This document shows positions 50,117 to 60,275 of a DNA stretch of 64,000 nucleotides, piece after piece (position 1 is the stretch's first letter; each line of letters opens with the position of its first letter). Source of the DNA: Haloglomus salinum (GTDB lineage: Archaea > Halobacteriota > Halobacteria > Halobacteriales > Haloarculaceae); assembly GCF_024298825.1 (NCBI RefSeq), contig NZ_CP101153.1, positions 2,480,001-2,544,000 on the forward strand, given 5' to 3'. Below the pieces are notes generated by a model. That model searched no databases, was not told the origin of the DNA, and worked only from the letters and a program-made list of their open reading frames with translations. Position numbers and translations under genes: made by a program.

Positions 50117-51043
50117 TCAGGGCCAGTTCGGGTCCACGTCGACGAGGTCGGCCGACAGCGCCCACAGCCGGGTCGCCCGGTCCTCGTCGCGGGCGCTGGG
50201 TGAGGCGCGGGCCTTCCGTCGCTTGTTGAAGTACGCGCCGGTCACGGTCACGTTCGGGTCGGCGGCGAGTTTCACCATCGCCCTCCCGCCGTCCTCGACG
50301 GTGTCGCTCACGCCGGGGACGAGGTCCAGGCTCTCCCACAGCAGCGAGCCGGGGAAGGCGAGGTCTCGGCCGACGCCGCTGCCCGGGATGATGCCGGGAT
50401 GGAAGCAGTTGCACTGCTGGTCCTCGCCGAGCCGACGCGCGAGCTCCTTCGTGAACAGCACGTTGCAGAGCTTGGAGTTGGAGTAGAACGCGAAGCCGTT
50501 GAGTCCGGTCCGTTCGGTCACACCGGTCGCCTGGCCGAGCTTCCGCAGGGGAGCCAGCTCCTTCGCGCCCGTGATACCGGGGACGCCGGTCCGGCCGCTC
50601 TCGCGGATCTCCTCGAAGTCGAGGTCACCGTTGCGGTGTGCGACCGACGCCGTGTTGACGACCCGGCCGTCGTCGGCCAGCAGGTCGACGAGTTCGTGGG
50701 TGAGGAGGTAGCCCGCGAGGTGGTTGACGGCGAAGTGGAGCTCGAAGCCCTGCTCGCTCTCGCGGAACTCGTTGATGGCGAGTCCGGCGTTGTTACAGAG
50801 GGCGTCGAGTTCGTCGACAGCCTCGCGCACCTCGTCGGCGAAGTCCCGGATGGCGTCGAGGTCGGCAAAGTCAGCGGCGTGGAATGAGGCCTCGCCACCG
50901 GCGTCCTCGACCTGTGCGACCGTCTCGGCGCCGGCCTCGGCGTCGCGGCCGTGGACCAGCACGTGCCAGCCCTGTTCGCCGAGCCGTCGTGCGGCGTCCC
51001 GGCCGATTCCGCTCGTGGCGCCAGTGATGAGTGCCGTCGGCAT
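50117..51043 (-). CDS. SDR family oxidoreductase (retinol-dehydrogenase-like)
   Basis: 308 residues from ATG 51043. TGATSGIG, CNNAG, TASVAHRN and YSNSK (YxxxK), plus CFHPGIIPG, all as in the gene that follows it on the strand; they are tandem paralogs. Differs by a 35-residue insert before YSNSK (GVPGITGAKELAPL region) and by lacking the HhH tail. Substrate unknown. Divergent from the siroheme decarboxylase gene. Confidence 0.9.
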   Translation of the reverse strand: MPTALITGATSGIGRDAARRLGEQGWHVLVHGRDAEAGAETVAQVEDAGGEASFHAADFADLDAIRDFADEVREAVDELDALCNNAGLAINEFRESEQGFELHFAVNHLAGYLLTHELVDLLADDGRVVNTASVAHRNGDLDFEEIRESGRTGVPGITGAKELAPLRKLGQATGVTERTGLNGFAFYSNSKLCNVLFTKELARRLGEDQQCNCFHPGIIPGSGVGRDLAFPGSLLWESLDLVPGVSDTVEDGGRAMVKLAADPNVTVTGAYFNKRRKARASPSARDEDRATRLWALSADLVDVDPNWP

Positions 51044-51210
51044 GCCTGTCCGCTCGACCGTCCGTGGCTTCACCCTTTGGAGGCAGGCAGTATTGATGCG
51101 GACCGGTGTCTCGACCACCGGTACGCCCCCATCAGCCGCGGGTGCCTCGATACCGGAACCGCCCGCCCGCGACCGACGGAGGCAAGTCACCCCGACTCCA
51201 AGTTGGGGCA

Positions 51211-52269
51211 ATGAGTTCGCTGGGGGCTGGCGGGAGCGACGAGGACTGGCGCGCCGGGCTCGACGATGTGGACGCGGCGCTGGTCGACGGCTACCAGTCC
51301 GGTTTCCCCGTCGTCGAGGAGCCGTTCCGGGTCGTCGCCACGGACCTCGGTGTCGAGGAGGCCGAGGCGCTCGAACGGGTGCGGACGCTCCGCGAGCGCG
51401 GCGTCTTCCGCCGCTTCGGGGCCGTGCTCAATCCGCCCGTCATCGGCTCCTCGACGCTGGCGGCCGTCAGCGCTCCCGAGGACCGGTTCGAGGAGGTCGC
51501 GGAGGTCATCAATGGCTACCGGCAGGTGAACCACAACTACCGCCGCAGCCACGAGTGGAACATGTGGTTCGTCGTCACTGCCGGGAGCCGGGAGACCCGC
51601 GACCGCATCCTCGAGGAGATCGAGGCACGGACGGGCTGTGAGGTGCTCGTGCTGCCGATGCTGACGGACTTCTACATCGACCTGGAGTTCCCCGTCGTCA
51701 ACGGGGACCGGTTCGCCCGGGAATCACTCTCCGAGACCGAGGTCGACGCGACCCGCATCTCCGAGGAGGCAACCGCCGACTTCAGCGACCTCGAACGGCG
51801 GCTCCTGCTGGAGATCCAGGATGGCTTCCCGCTGACCCGGACACCGTACCGCGACGTGGCCGACGCCATCGACGCGCCCGTCGACGACGTGCTTGCCGCG
51901 GTGAAGCGGCTCCGAGACAACGGCTGCATCAAGCGCATCGGCTGTGTCGTCAACCACCTCGTCACGGGCTTCGACGCCAACTGCATGGTCGTCTGGGACG
52001 TACCCGACGAGGAACTGGACGAACGTGGCGAGGCGGTGGGGGCGCTCCCGTACGTGACCCTCTGCTATCACCGGCCCCGTCGGCCGGAGCAGGACTGGCC
52101 GTACAACCTGTTCACGATGGTCCACGGTCGTGAGGCCGCTGCCGTCGACGCGAAGGTGGACGAACTCGCCGGGGAACACCTCCCATTCGAACACGAGCGG
52201 CTGTTCTCGACGGAGACGCTGAAGCAGACAGGCGCGCGATACGACGACATCGTCGGCGGCGAGGAGTGA
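51211..52269 (+). CDS. Siroheme decarboxylase, AhbA-AhbB fusion
   Basis: 352 residues holding two AsnC/Lrp-like units. The first (about 15-165) includes LVDGYQSGFPVVEEPFRVVA and NYRRSHEWNMWFV; the second (about 185-350) includes LLLEIQDGFPLTRTPYRDVA, IKRIGCVVNHLVTGFDANCM and LCYHRPRRPEQDWPYNLF. These are the AhbA and AhbB patterns (also NirD/L-like), which remove two acetate side chains of siroheme on the archaeal route to haem. Usually they are separate chains; here they are joined. Often mislabelled as Lrp-type regulators. Confidence 0.85.
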   Translation: MSSLGAGGSDEDWRAGLDDVDAALVDGYQSGFPVVEEPFRVVATDLGVEEAEALERVRTLRERGVFRRFGAVLNPPVIGSSTLAAVSAPEDRFEEVAEVINGYRQVNHNYRRSHEWNMWFVVTAGSRETRDRILEEIEARTGCEVLVLPMLTDFYIDLEFPVVNGDRFARESLSETEVDATRISEEATADFSDLERRLLLEIQDGFPLTRTPYRDVADAIDAPVDDVLAAVKRLRDNGCIKRIGCVVNHLVTGFDANCMVVWDVPDEELDERGEAVGALPYVTLCYHRPRRPEQDWPYNLFTMVHGREAAAVDAKVDELAGEHLPFEHERLFSTETLKQTGARYDDIVGGEE

Positions 52270-52392
52270 GTGGGCAGCGTTCGGATGGCTCTGATGATCT
52301 GGTGATAGTCGACGGCTGAACGGAATGTTTCGGAGGGTCGTGGTGGGGCCATCGATGACCCGTCACGACCGTCCCTGCCGCACCCGCGACGG

Positions 52393-52551
52393 CTACCGCC
52401 AGCCCTCGAGGTCGAGGGCCTCCGCGGCCTGCATCGAAAGCCAGGCGCCGTCGCGACAGATGGCCGCGATGACGAACCGGTCATCGTCGACGGAGCCCAT
52501 CACCTCACAGTCGAGCGCCAATCCGGACGCCCGCGCGGTGTCGGGTGTCAT
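52393..52551 (-). CDS. 52-residue haloarchaeal protein (DUF7556-like)
   Basis: Start ATG 52551. Pattern EVMGSVDDDRFVIAAI then DGAWLSMQAAEALDLEGWR, a small beta hairpin-plus-helix protein that I recall, without certainty, as the haloarchaeal DUF7556 family. One or two Cys. A TATA-like GTTTATG (minus strand, centred near 52578) lies 27 bases upstream, supporting a leaderless transcript. Confidence 0.75.
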   Translation of the reverse strand: MTPDTARASGLALDCEVMGSVDDDRFVIAAICRDGAWLSMQAAEALDLEGWR

Positions 52552-52572
52552 ACTATGATAGTAAGTGACAAT

Positions 52573-52583
52573 CCAACATAAAC
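52573..52583 (-). promoter_or_regulatory. TATA box of the 52-residue gene
   Basis: GTTTATGTTGG on the minus strand. Between it and the start lies a near-palindrome TACTATGATAGTA (52551-52563). A related word occurs before the peptide-transport operon (52711-52720). Confidence 0.5.
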
Positions 52584-52727
52584 GTGCCGGATATCGACGC
52601 CGATTCGGCCTCTCTGTGGCCGGGAATCCCCGGCACGGGGTGAACGAACGGTCGGTTATCTGCGGTGCATGCGTCCGCATACCACCGTTAGTGAAATCGT
52701 GATTTCAGCATACGATAGTTACTTGCG

Positions 52728-52734
52728 TATATAT
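52728..52734 (+). promoter_or_regulatory. TATA box of the peptide-transport operon
   Basis: TATATAT, about 100 bases before ATG 52832, giving a leader of about 74 bases that carries a 6-bp hairpin (CGCGTC/GACGCG, 52789-52803). Unlike most genes here this transcript is not leaderless. Confidence 0.5.
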
Positions 52735-52831
52735 CGATACGTTCGGCTGTATGGCACGCGGACACGGTGAATCGACGTTCGGCCACGGCGCGTCGGAGAC
52801 GCGTCGGTACTCCTGACACAATACACGATAC

Positions 52832-54691
52832 ATGACCGAGAACGACCTTTCGCGTCGTAGTTTCCTGAAAGCGACTGGCGGTGCCGCAGCGGCCGCGACC
52901 GTAGCTGGCTGTACCGGCGACGGTGACGACGGCGGCGACGGCGACGGTGGCGACGGTGGCAGCGGCGGTGTCGAGTGGTATCCCGTCCCCGAGCCCAGCG
53001 AGGGCGACACGGGCGGAACCCTCCAGCTCATCAACTCTACCATCACGACCTTCGACCCCATCCAGAACACGGACACCGCCGGCGGTGTCGTCATCCGGCA
53101 GCTGTTCGAGGGGCTGACGAAGTACCCCAACGGGGAGCCGAAGACGGAGAACTCGCTGGCCAGCGACATCAGCGTCAGTGAGGACTTCACCACGTACACG
53201 GTCACGCTCAAGGACGGCGTCACGTACCACGACGGGTCGGAGCTGACCGCGTCGGACGTGGTGTACTCGTGGGAGCGGCTGGCCCAGTCCGAGAACTCCA
53301 ATCGGCAGTACTTCATCCTCGACAGCCTCGGCGTCGCACACGAGACCCAGGACGGGAGCTACGTGCCCGGGAGCATCGAGGTGGAGGCCACGAGCGACTC
53401 CGAGCTGACGATCCAGCTCTCCGAGCCGTTCCACTCCTCGCTGGAGATGCTGGCCTACTCCTCGTTCGCGGTGATTCCGGAGGGTGCCGTCGGGGATATC
53501 GAGGGGTACGAGGGCGAGATGAGCCAGTCCGAGTTCGCCACCTCCAACCCCATCGGCACCGGGCCGTTCCAGTTCGTCGAGTGGACGGAGGGCGACCACG
53601 CCGAGATCGAGGCCTACGGCGACTACCACGTCGACGGCCGCCCCTACCTCGACGGCATCTACTGGGCCATCATCGAGGAGGACCAGGCGTCCTACACCTA
53701 CTCGACCAACAAGAACTCCGACTTCCTCATCATCCCCACCTCGAAGTACGACAAGGGGCAGGTGACGGTCCAGCAGGAGACCGACGACGGCAAGAAACTG
53801 GGCAAGTACGGCCCGCTGGGCTCCGGTGAGGCCAGTGGCGAGGAGGTTCGCTACTCCCAGTCGCCGACACTGCTGACCTACTACATCGCGTTCAACGCCA
53901 AGCAGGCGCCCAAGCCGGTCCGGCAGGCCGCTGCCTACGTCCTCAACCGCGAGGAGGTCAACCAGTCCGTCTTCAAGGAGCGGTTCCAGCCGGGGTACAA
54001 CCTGACGCCGCCGGGCATCTACCCGGGCGGCGCGAGCGCCTACAACAGCGACGTCGAGGAGAACTACCCGTACGGTATCGGCGAGACCCGTATCGACGAC
54101 GCCAAGCAGGTCATGGAGGACGCCGGCTACGGCGAGGACGACCGGTTCGACCTGACCATCAACGCGTACAACTCGGGGGCGTTCCAGCAACTCGCCCAGG
54201 GACTGCGCGACAAGCTCTCCTCGGCGTACATCGACGTCACCGTGGAGCCGACGGACTTCTCGACCATCATCGAGAAGGGGAACAACGGGAACCTGCAGTG
54301 TTACACGCTGGGGTGGATCGCCGACTGGCCCGCGCCGGACAACTTCCTCCAGCTGATGGCGCCGGCACTCACCGACGTCGACGAGCTGGGGTCGGCCGCG
54401 ACGACCTACACGGACTGGGACGACGCCGACACCCAGGCCAGCGAGGACGCACAGGCCGCCTGGGAGAAGATACAGACCAATCAGGCACCGACCGACGAGG
54501 CCCAGCAGGCCCGCGACGAGGCCGCCGTGACGATGGAGCAGGCCAACTGGGAGGACGTCATCCTCCTGAACGTCATCCACGCCTCCGACGAGCGGTTCTG
54601 GTACCCGAACACGAACGTCCAGCCGTTCGGTTCGATGGGTCCGTCGCGGCAGATGCACGACACCACCTGGATGGACGGCGGCGGCAACTGA
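52832..54691 (+). CDS. ABC transporter substrate-binding protein, peptide/nickel (DppA/OppA) family
   Basis: 619 residues. Tat signal SRRSFLKATG with lipobox VAGC; a Gly/Asp-rich linker; then the SBP_bac_5 domain. Recognisable are GGTLQLINSTITTFDPI, YTVTLKDGVTYHDGSELTA, NPIGTGPFQFVEWTEGD and LLTYYIAFNAKQAP. Anchored by lipid on the outer membrane face and hands oligopeptide or a similar ligand to the permeases. First of five genes. The WNTD/AWDVND pocket words cannot be used to name the ligand. Confidence 0.93.
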   Translation: MTENDLSRRSFLKATGGAAAAATVAGCTGDGDDGGDGDGGDGGSGGVEWYPVPEPSEGDTGGTLQLINSTITTFDPIQNTDTAGGVVIRQLFEGLTKYPNGEPKTENSLASDISVSEDFTTYTVTLKDGVTYHDGSELTASDVVYSWERLAQSENSNRQYFILDSLGVAHETQDGSYVPGSIEVEATSDSELTIQLSEPFHSSLEMLAYSSFAVIPEGAVGDIEGYEGEMSQSEFATSNPIGTGPFQFVEWTEGDHAEIEAYGDYHVDGRPYLDGIYWAIIEEDQASYTYSTNKNSDFLIIPTSKYDKGQVTVQQETDDGKKLGKYGPLGSGEASGEEVRYSQSPTLLTYYIAFNAKQAPKPVRQAAAYVLNREEVNQSVFKERFQPGYNLTPPGIYPGGASAYNSDVEENYPYGIGETRIDDAKQVMEDAGYGEDDRFDLTINAYNSGAFQQLAQGLRDKLSSAYIDVTVEPTDFSTIIEKGNNGNLQCYTLGWIADWPAPDNFLQLMAPALTDVDELGSAATTYTDWDDADTQASEDAQAAWEKIQTNQAPTDEAQQARDEAAVTMEQANWEDVILLNVIHASDERFWYPNTNVQPFGSMGPSRQMHDTTWMDGGGN

Positions 54692-54816
54692 GGCCGCCGA
54701 CCGGCCTCGCCGCTGGGCGGACCGCGGATGATGCGGTGGTGTGACGCCGCCGCGTCATCACTCGTGAGTCCCGTCCAGCGGTCTCAGCTCGCGTATCGAG
54801 CGGCCAACACCAAAGG

Positions 54817-54823
54817 GTATATT
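54817..54823 (+). promoter_or_regulatory. Possible internal TATA box before the permease genes
   Basis: GTATATT about 70 bases before ATG 54893, in the 201-base gap after the binding-protein gene. It could let the permease and ATPase genes be made at a separate level from the binding protein. Confidence 0.4.
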
Positions 54824-54892
54824 CACGCCCGACGTTAGCATTTCAGCGTATCGAATCATGCGAAGTTCGCTCCAACAGGACCGTTCGGAACG

Positions 54893-55972
54893 ATGAGCAG
54901 GTGGCGCTACTTCGGTCGGCGGGTCGCTCTGTCGATCCCCATCCTGTTGTTCGCCATGTCGATGGTGTTCCTCATCACGCGGGCCGGGCCAGCGGACCCG
55001 GTCCGTAGCATCATCGGCCCGACCAGCGGGGCCGGCGACTACCACCGCATCGCGGTCCGGCTCGGTATCGAGCGACAGGTGATGGTCAACGGGGAGGTCA
55101 GGTACGTGGACGTGCCGCTGTGGCAGCAGTACCTCGACTTCATGACCCAGCTGCTGACGTTCGACCTGGGGGAGTCCTGGGTGCTCAGTCCGGCGACCTC
55201 CGTCATCGAACTGGTCGCGGTGCGGGCCCCCCGGACGATCTGGCTCGGCTTCTGGTCGGTCCTCATCGCCCTGTTCGTCGGCATTCCGCTCGGGTTCTAC
55301 GCGGGACTCAATCCCAACACCCGGAGTGACTATCTCGCATCCTTCGGCGGTATCGTCTGGCGCGCGATGCCGAACTTCTGGCTGGCGGTCATCCTGCTGC
55401 AGGTGCTATCGAACAGTCAGAAGCTGTTCGGCTTCTCCTGGCAGGACCTCGGTGTCGAGACGACCATCGTCCGGGCACCGGACCTGGCGTTCTTCGCCGA
55501 TCCGACGATGTTCGTCACCGCGCCCGCGGCGGCGCTCACCGGACTGTTCGCCGCCATCAAGGTGGTGTTCCCGGCGGCGCTGGTACTGGGTTCGTCGTCG
55601 ATGGGCAACGAGATGCGTATCGGACGGACCGCCGTGCTCGAGACCATCAACTCGAACTACGTGGAGACGGCCCGGGCGAAGGGGCTGAGCGAGCGCGCCA
55701 TCGTCTGGAAGCACGTCTTCCGGAACGCGCTCATCCCGCTGGTGCCCATCATCACCGGCGAGGCGTTCCTCCTCATCGGCGGCTCCATCATCGTCGAGTC
55801 CGTCTTCTCGTACAACGGACTGGGCCAGCTGTTCTTCTCGGCGGCGCTGGCGGGTGACCTCCCGCTCGTCGGTGCGCTGTCGTTCATCTTCATCCTGCTC
55901 ACGCTGGTGCTGAACATCATCCAGGACCTACTGTACACCATCATCGATCCCCGAGTGGGGTACGAGGAATAA
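54893..55972 (+). CDS. Peptide ABC transporter permease (DppB type)
   Basis: 359 residues, six helices. N-terminal RRVALSIPILLFAMSMVF is the family start. EAA coupling motif TARAKGLSERAIVWKHVFRNA near residue 255-275. Extended outer loop (about 40-95) as in haloarchaeal members. The stop overlaps the next ATG (TAATG). Confidence 0.93.
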   Translation: MSRWRYFGRRVALSIPILLFAMSMVFLITRAGPADPVRSIIGPTSGAGDYHRIAVRLGIERQVMVNGEVRYVDVPLWQQYLDFMTQLLTFDLGESWVLSPATSVIELVAVRAPRTIWLGFWSVLIALFVGIPLGFYAGLNPNTRSDYLASFGGIVWRAMPNFWLAVILLQVLSNSQKLFGFSWQDLGVETTIVRAPDLAFFADPTMFVTAPAAALTGLFAAIKVVFPAALVLGSSSMGNEMRIGRTAVLETINSNYVETARAKGLSERAIVWKHVFRNALIPLVPIITGEAFLLIGGSIIVESVFSYNGLGQLFFSAALAGDLPLVGALSFIFILLTLVLNIIQDLLYTIIDPRVGYEE

Positions 55973-57468
55973 TGAGCAACGAAACCATCCTTCCGGGCGT
56001 ATCGGACGACGAGACGACGATTCCACGGGACGCCAGTCTGTTCGAGCGCATCGCGGCCAACCCCCGGCCGGCGGCCATCTGGGCCGGGGTCCTGGCGGTT
56101 CTGGTCCTGCTGGAGGCGGGGGCGATTGCCAGCCTGCTCGCCTCGTTCCTTCGGGGGGCCGTGGCAGCGGCACCCGGCGTGACCCCCTCCGCCTACGGAC
56201 TCGATGCGATGGTCCAGAGTGCCAGCGAGATTCCGACGCTTCTCTCGCGTGACATCATCCCCAACCAGGGGTACGACGTGAACGGCGGCAACGACGGCCC
56301 GTGGGCGTCGACCTTCCTCGGGCTTCCGCCAGCGTTCGCCTGGTTCATCCGGTTCGTGCTGGTCTACGTCTACGCCGCGGCGCTGTTCGGGTGGCTCGCC
56401 AACGGCTACCGGGTCTTCCGCCGGCACTACCGCTACGCCGACTGGACGCCCCGCGACGACGTGGTCAACCGGTTCAGCGGCCACACCTGGGGCCAGTTCG
56501 GGGCCGTGGTCGTGCTGGCGTTCATCGTGATGGCGTTGTTCGCGCCGGCACTCTCGCCCACCACCGTCGAGCGCAACATCGAGCAGCCGTACAGCTACGA
56601 GATCTCCTACTTCGACGAGGAGGCCGGCGGTGTCGAGCAGACCTTCGTCGGCGCGGCCAACGGCGACTCCCGGTCGCAGGGCGGTGGCGACTCGAACTAC
56701 GGCCTGCTGAGCTACGACGACTACGGCAGGTTCCATCCGTTCGGAACGCTCGACTCCGGGAAGGACCTGTTCACGTTCATGATGTACGGGTCGCGGGTCT
56801 CGCTGTTCGTCGGCCTGATGGCCATCGGGCTCTCCGGGCTCATCGCCACCGTCGCGGCGATGCTGACGGCCTACTACAAGGGACTGGTCGACCTCGCGAC
56901 GGTCGTCGTCGGAGACTCCATCATCTCCATCCCGCAGTTGCTGTTGCTCCTCATGGCGGTTGCGGTCTTCCGGGGGCACCCCATCGCGGCCATCTACAAC
57001 CGCGGGTTCCTCATCGCGCTCATCTTCGCGTTCACCGGCTGGCCGCTGCTGTGGCGCGCCATCCGTGGGCCCGCGTTGCAGGTGTCGAACCAGGAGTGGA
57101 TCGACGCCGCTCGCTCGTACGGGCAGAAGCCGTCGGCGACGATGCGCAAGCACATGCTGCCCTACGTGGTCGGCTACCTGCTGGTGTACGCCTCGATGAC
57201 GCTTGGCGGCATCATCATCTCGACGGCGGCGCTGTCGTTCCTCGGACTCGGTATCACCACGCCCACCCCCGAGTGGGGCCGGGCGGTGGCCATCGGGGAG
57301 CCGTACATCGCCACCCAGTCCTGGCACATCGGGACCATCCCCGGTATCATGATCGTCGTCGTCGTGACCGCGTTCAACGCACTGGGTGACGGCATCCGTG
57401 ACGCCATCGACCCACAGAGCGAGGGCGGCGAGAGTACCGAGGGCGCCATGGCGGGTGGTGGCGCATGA
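55972..57468 (+). CDS. Peptide ABC transporter permease (DppC type)
   Basis: 498 residues, longer than the usual 300 because of an N-terminal block of two extra helices (about 40-60 and 120-145) and a long outer loop. The core has GTDSxGKDLFTFMMYG-like LDSGKDLFTFMMYGSRVSLF, then the EAA loop DAARSYGQKPSATMRKHML and LGLGITTPTPEWG. ATG overlaps the previous stop. Confidence 0.92.
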   Translation: MSNETILPGVSDDETTIPRDASLFERIAANPRPAAIWAGVLAVLVLLEAGAIASLLASFLRGAVAAAPGVTPSAYGLDAMVQSASEIPTLLSRDIIPNQGYDVNGGNDGPWASTFLGLPPAFAWFIRFVLVYVYAAALFGWLANGYRVFRRHYRYADWTPRDDVVNRFSGHTWGQFGAVVVLAFIVMALFAPALSPTTVERNIEQPYSYEISYFDEEAGGVEQTFVGAANGDSRSQGGGDSNYGLLSYDDYGRFHPFGTLDSGKDLFTFMMYGSRVSLFVGLMAIGLSGLIATVAAMLTAYYKGLVDLATVVVGDSIISIPQLLLLLMAVAVFRGHPIAAIYNRGFLIALIFAFTGWPLLWRAIRGPALQVSNQEWIDAARSYGQKPSATMRKHMLPYVVGYLLVYASMTLGGIIISTAALSFLGLGITTPTPEWGRAVAIGEPYIATQSWHIGTIPGIMIVVVVTAFNALGDGIRDAIDPQSEGGESTEGAMAGGGA

Positions 57469-58589
57469 GCGCCGAACCCACCCTGGCCGTCGAGGACCTC
57501 CGGACGGCCTTCTTCACCGACAAGGAGGTCATCCGTGCGGTCGACGGCGCCTCGTTCACCATCGGGCCGGGCGAGACCGTCGGTATCGTCGGTGAATCCG
57601 GTTCGGGCAAGTCCGTCACCGCCCGCTCCATCATGGGGCTGGTGGACTCGCCCGGCCGCATCCTGGAGGGGTCGTCCATCGAGTATCGCGGCGAGGAGCT
57701 GGTCGGCAAGAGCGAGAAGGCCTACCGGAATATCCGGGGCGGCGACATCGCGATGGTCTTCCAGGACCCGCTCACGTCGCTCAATCCGGTGTACACCGTC
57801 GGCAACCAGATCCGCGAGGCCATCCGGCTCCACCGCGGGCTGGAGGGCGCCGAGGCCCGGGAGCTGGCGGTCGAACTGCTCGAATCGGTGAGCATCCCGG
57901 ACGCCCGCCGCCGTATCACCGAGTACCCCCACCAGTTCTCGGGCGGGATGCGCCAGCGGGCCGTCATCGCGATGGCGCTGGCCTGTGACCCGGAGCTGCT
58001 CATCTGCGACGAACCGACCACCGCGCTCGACGTGACCATCCAGGCACAGATCCTGGAGCTGCTGCAGGACCTGCAGGACGAGCGGGACCTCTCCATCATG
58101 TTCATCACCCACGACATGGGCGTCATCGCGGAGATCGCCGACCGCGTCAACGTGATGTACGCGGGCGAGATCGTCGAGTCGGCGCCCGTCGGGGACCTGT
58201 TCGACAACCCCAAGCACCCGTACACGCAGGGGCTCCTCGAGTCCATCCCCGGCCGGCACCCGGACGAGGATCGACTCCGAACCATCGAGGGCGACGTGCC
58301 GACCGCGAACGAGCCGGCCCGTGACTGCCGGTTCGCGCCGCGCTGTCCGGAGGCGTTCGACGCCTGCGAGGCGGTCCATCCGGTCCCGGTCGACGTCGGG
58401 CAGGACCACACGGACCACGCCGCAGCCTGTCTGCTGTATCCGGAGGGCTCGACCGAGGAGGAGCGCGTCGAGCGCCACCGCCAGCTCGGCAACGCCGCCG
58501 AGCGGGTCATCGGCGGTGAGACGGATACGACCCCCGACGGCGAGGAGCCACAGACCGCGGCCGACGGCTCCGGAGGTGAGCACCGATGA
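57465..58589 (+). CDS. Peptide ABC transporter ATPase (DppD type)
   Basis: 374 residues. Walker [10 protein letters not shown]-loop [13 protein letters not shown], signature [15 protein letters not shown], Walker [13 protein letters not shown], switch His FITHDM, and the oligopeptide-type C-terminal Cys cluster ([14 protein letters not shown]) that can bind an Fe-S cluster. Start ATG overlaps the stop of the permease gene. Confidence 0.94.
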   Translation: MSAEPTLAVEDLRTAFFTDKEVIRAVDGASFTIGPGETVGIVGESGSGKSVTARSIMGLVDSPGRILEGSSIEYRGEELVGKSEKAYRNIRGGDIAMVFQDPLTSLNPVYTVGNQIREAIRLHRGLEGAEARELAVELLESVSIPDARRRITEYPHQFSGGMRQRAVIAMALACDPELLICDEPTTALDVTIQAQILELLQDLQDERDLSIMFITHDMGVIAEIADRVNVMYAGEIVESAPVGDLFDNPKHPYTQGLLESIPGRHPDEDRLRTIEGDVPTANEPARDCRFAPRCPEAFDACEAVHPVPVDVGQDHTDHAAACLLYPEGSTEEERVERHRQLGNAAERVIGGETDTTPDGEEPQTAADGSGGEHR

Positions 58590-60217
58590 GCACCGATACG
58601 CCGGCCGACGGTGAGGGGTCCGAGAGCGGCACCGACGCCGACGCCGACGCGGACGGTCGGGGTGCCGACCCGCTCGTGCAGGTGAACGAGCTGAAGACCT
58701 ACTACGATACGGACAACCTGCTCGGCGGGAATCCGGTCAAGGCCGTCGACGGCGTCTCGTTCGATATCGAGCGCGGGGAGACGCTCGGGCTCGTCGGCGA
58801 GTCCGGCTGCGGGAAGACCACGCTCGGCCGGACGCTCGTCCAGCTCGAGGACGCCACCGCCGGCGAGGTGCTGTTCGACGGGACGGACATCACGGAGCTC
58901 TCGGGGAGCGACCTGAAGCAGTGGCGCCGGAACGCCCAGATCGTCTTCCAGGACCCCGAATCGTCGCTCAACGACCGGATGACGGTCGGGGAGATCGTCC
59001 GCGAGCCGCTGGAGGTCCACGGCTGGCCGCACCTGTCGGTCCGGCTCACCGGGAGCGGCGCCGACGCGGCGACGGTGCAGGGCAAGAAGGTCACGCGGGC
59101 ACCGGCCGACGCCACCGGTCGCGACGTGGATATCACGGTCCACCTCGACGGCCCCTCGGTCGATATCCGCGAGGCTCTGCCGCTCTCCGAGGACGACCTC
59201 GGCGTCTCGGTCGAGGGGAACACGGTCGCGATAGACGTGATTCCGACGCGGGCACAGCTCCAGCGAGCGCACGTCCGGGAGCTGCTCTCGACGGTCGGCC
59301 TGCAGGAAGCTCACTACTACCGCTATCCCCACCAGTTCTCCGGCGGCCAGCGCCAGCGAATCGGTATCGCCCGGGCGCTCGCCCTGGAGCCGGAGTTCGT
59401 CGTGCTGGACGAGCCGGTGAGCGCGCTGGACGTCTCCGTACAGGCGAAGATCCTCAACCTGCTCGACGACCTGCAGGACGAGTTCGACCTCACCTACCTC
59501 TTCATCGCGCACGACCTGAGCGTCGTCCGGCACATCTGCGACCGCGTCGCCGTGATGTACCTCGGCAACATCATGGAACTGGGCCCGACCGAAGAGATGT
59601 TCGATGCGCCGGCGAACCCGTACACCTTCTCGCTGCTATCGGCGATTCCCGAGCCCGACCCCTCCGTCGAGAAGGACCGGGTCACCCTGCGCGGGACGCC
59701 GCCGTCACCACGCTACCCGCCGTCGGGCTGTCCCTTCTCGACGCGATGTCCGGTGAAGATCCGGCCCGAGGAGTACCAGCACCTCGACGACGACACCTGG
59801 CGTGCCATCGAGACGTTCCAGGAGATCCTCCGCGAGCGTGACCGCGCCGAACGGTCGCTCCGCGAGATCGCGAAGGAACTGCTCGGCCTCGAGACGCGGT
59901 TCTCCGATATCACCGAGATCAACGAGGAGGTGTTCGCCGACATCGAGCTGCCGGGAAGCGTCCGTGAGACCGTCGAGGAGGCCGAATCGCTCGTCCAGTC
60001 CCGGAGCGAGTCCGCCGCCCTCGATCTGCTGCACGAGGAGTTCGGCGGTGTCTGTAGCGCCGAGCGCCCCGACCTCCGAATCGTCGGGTCCCGGGGCCGG
60101 GAGTCGCTGTGTCACCGCCATCGCGACGAACACGCCGAGCCACACGAGGAGTTCGGCGACGTGTTCGCCGCCGCCAGCGGCATCGGGAACCGGCGCAACG
60201 TCGCCGACGACGACTGA
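58586..60217 (+). CDS. Peptide ABC transporter ATPase (DppF type) with insert and long tail
   Basis: 543 residues, against about 330 for standard DppF. Walker [11 protein letters not shown]-loop [11 protein letters not shown] near residue 121, signature [15 protein letters not shown] near 249, Walker [12 protein letters not shown]. About 128 residues separate Q-loop and signature instead of about 55: the insert (about 150-225) reads as a small beta domain ([21 protein letters not shown]). A helical C-terminal extension of about 120 residues follows the Cys motif CPFSTRCP and ends with extra Cys and His. Start overlaps the previous stop (ATGA). Confidence 0.9.
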   Translation: MSTDTPADGEGSESGTDADADADGRGADPLVQVNELKTYYDTDNLLGGNPVKAVDGVSFDIERGETLGLVGESGCGKTTLGRTLVQLEDATAGEVLFDGTDITELSGSDLKQWRRNAQIVFQDPESSLNDRMTVGEIVREPLEVHGWPHLSVRLTGSGADAATVQGKKVTRAPADATGRDVDITVHLDGPSVDIREALPLSEDDLGVSVEGNTVAIDVIPTRAQLQRAHVRELLSTVGLQEAHYYRYPHQFSGGQRQRIGIARALALEPEFVVLDEPVSALDVSVQAKILNLLDDLQDEFDLTYLFIAHDLSVVRHICDRVAVMYLGNIMELGPTEEMFDAPANPYTFSLLSAIPEPDPSVEKDRVTLRGTPPSPRYPPSGCPFSTRCPVKIRPEEYQHLDDDTWRAIETFQEILRERDRAERSLREIAKELLGLETRFSDITEINEEVFADIELPGSVRETVEEAESLVQSRSESAALDLLHEEFGGVCSAERPDLRIVGSRGRESLCHRHRDEHAEPHEEFGDVFAAASGIGNRRNVADDD

Positions 60218-60275
60218 CGGCGTACGCGGCGGTGACACTCGTTCTGCGATGCCTTCGCCTCTTCGTGGAGAACTC

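Noticed and set aside
51211-52269. Lrp/AsnC transcriptional regulator
   Set aside because: Two AsnC-like halves with the His/Arg-rich words of AhbA and AhbB and no separate ligand domain fit siroheme decarboxylase better.
52688-54658. 656-codon open frame on the minus strand, Leu/Val/Gly-rich
   Set aside because: Exact mirror of the binding-protein gene, whose Tat signal, lipobox and family blocks are clear.
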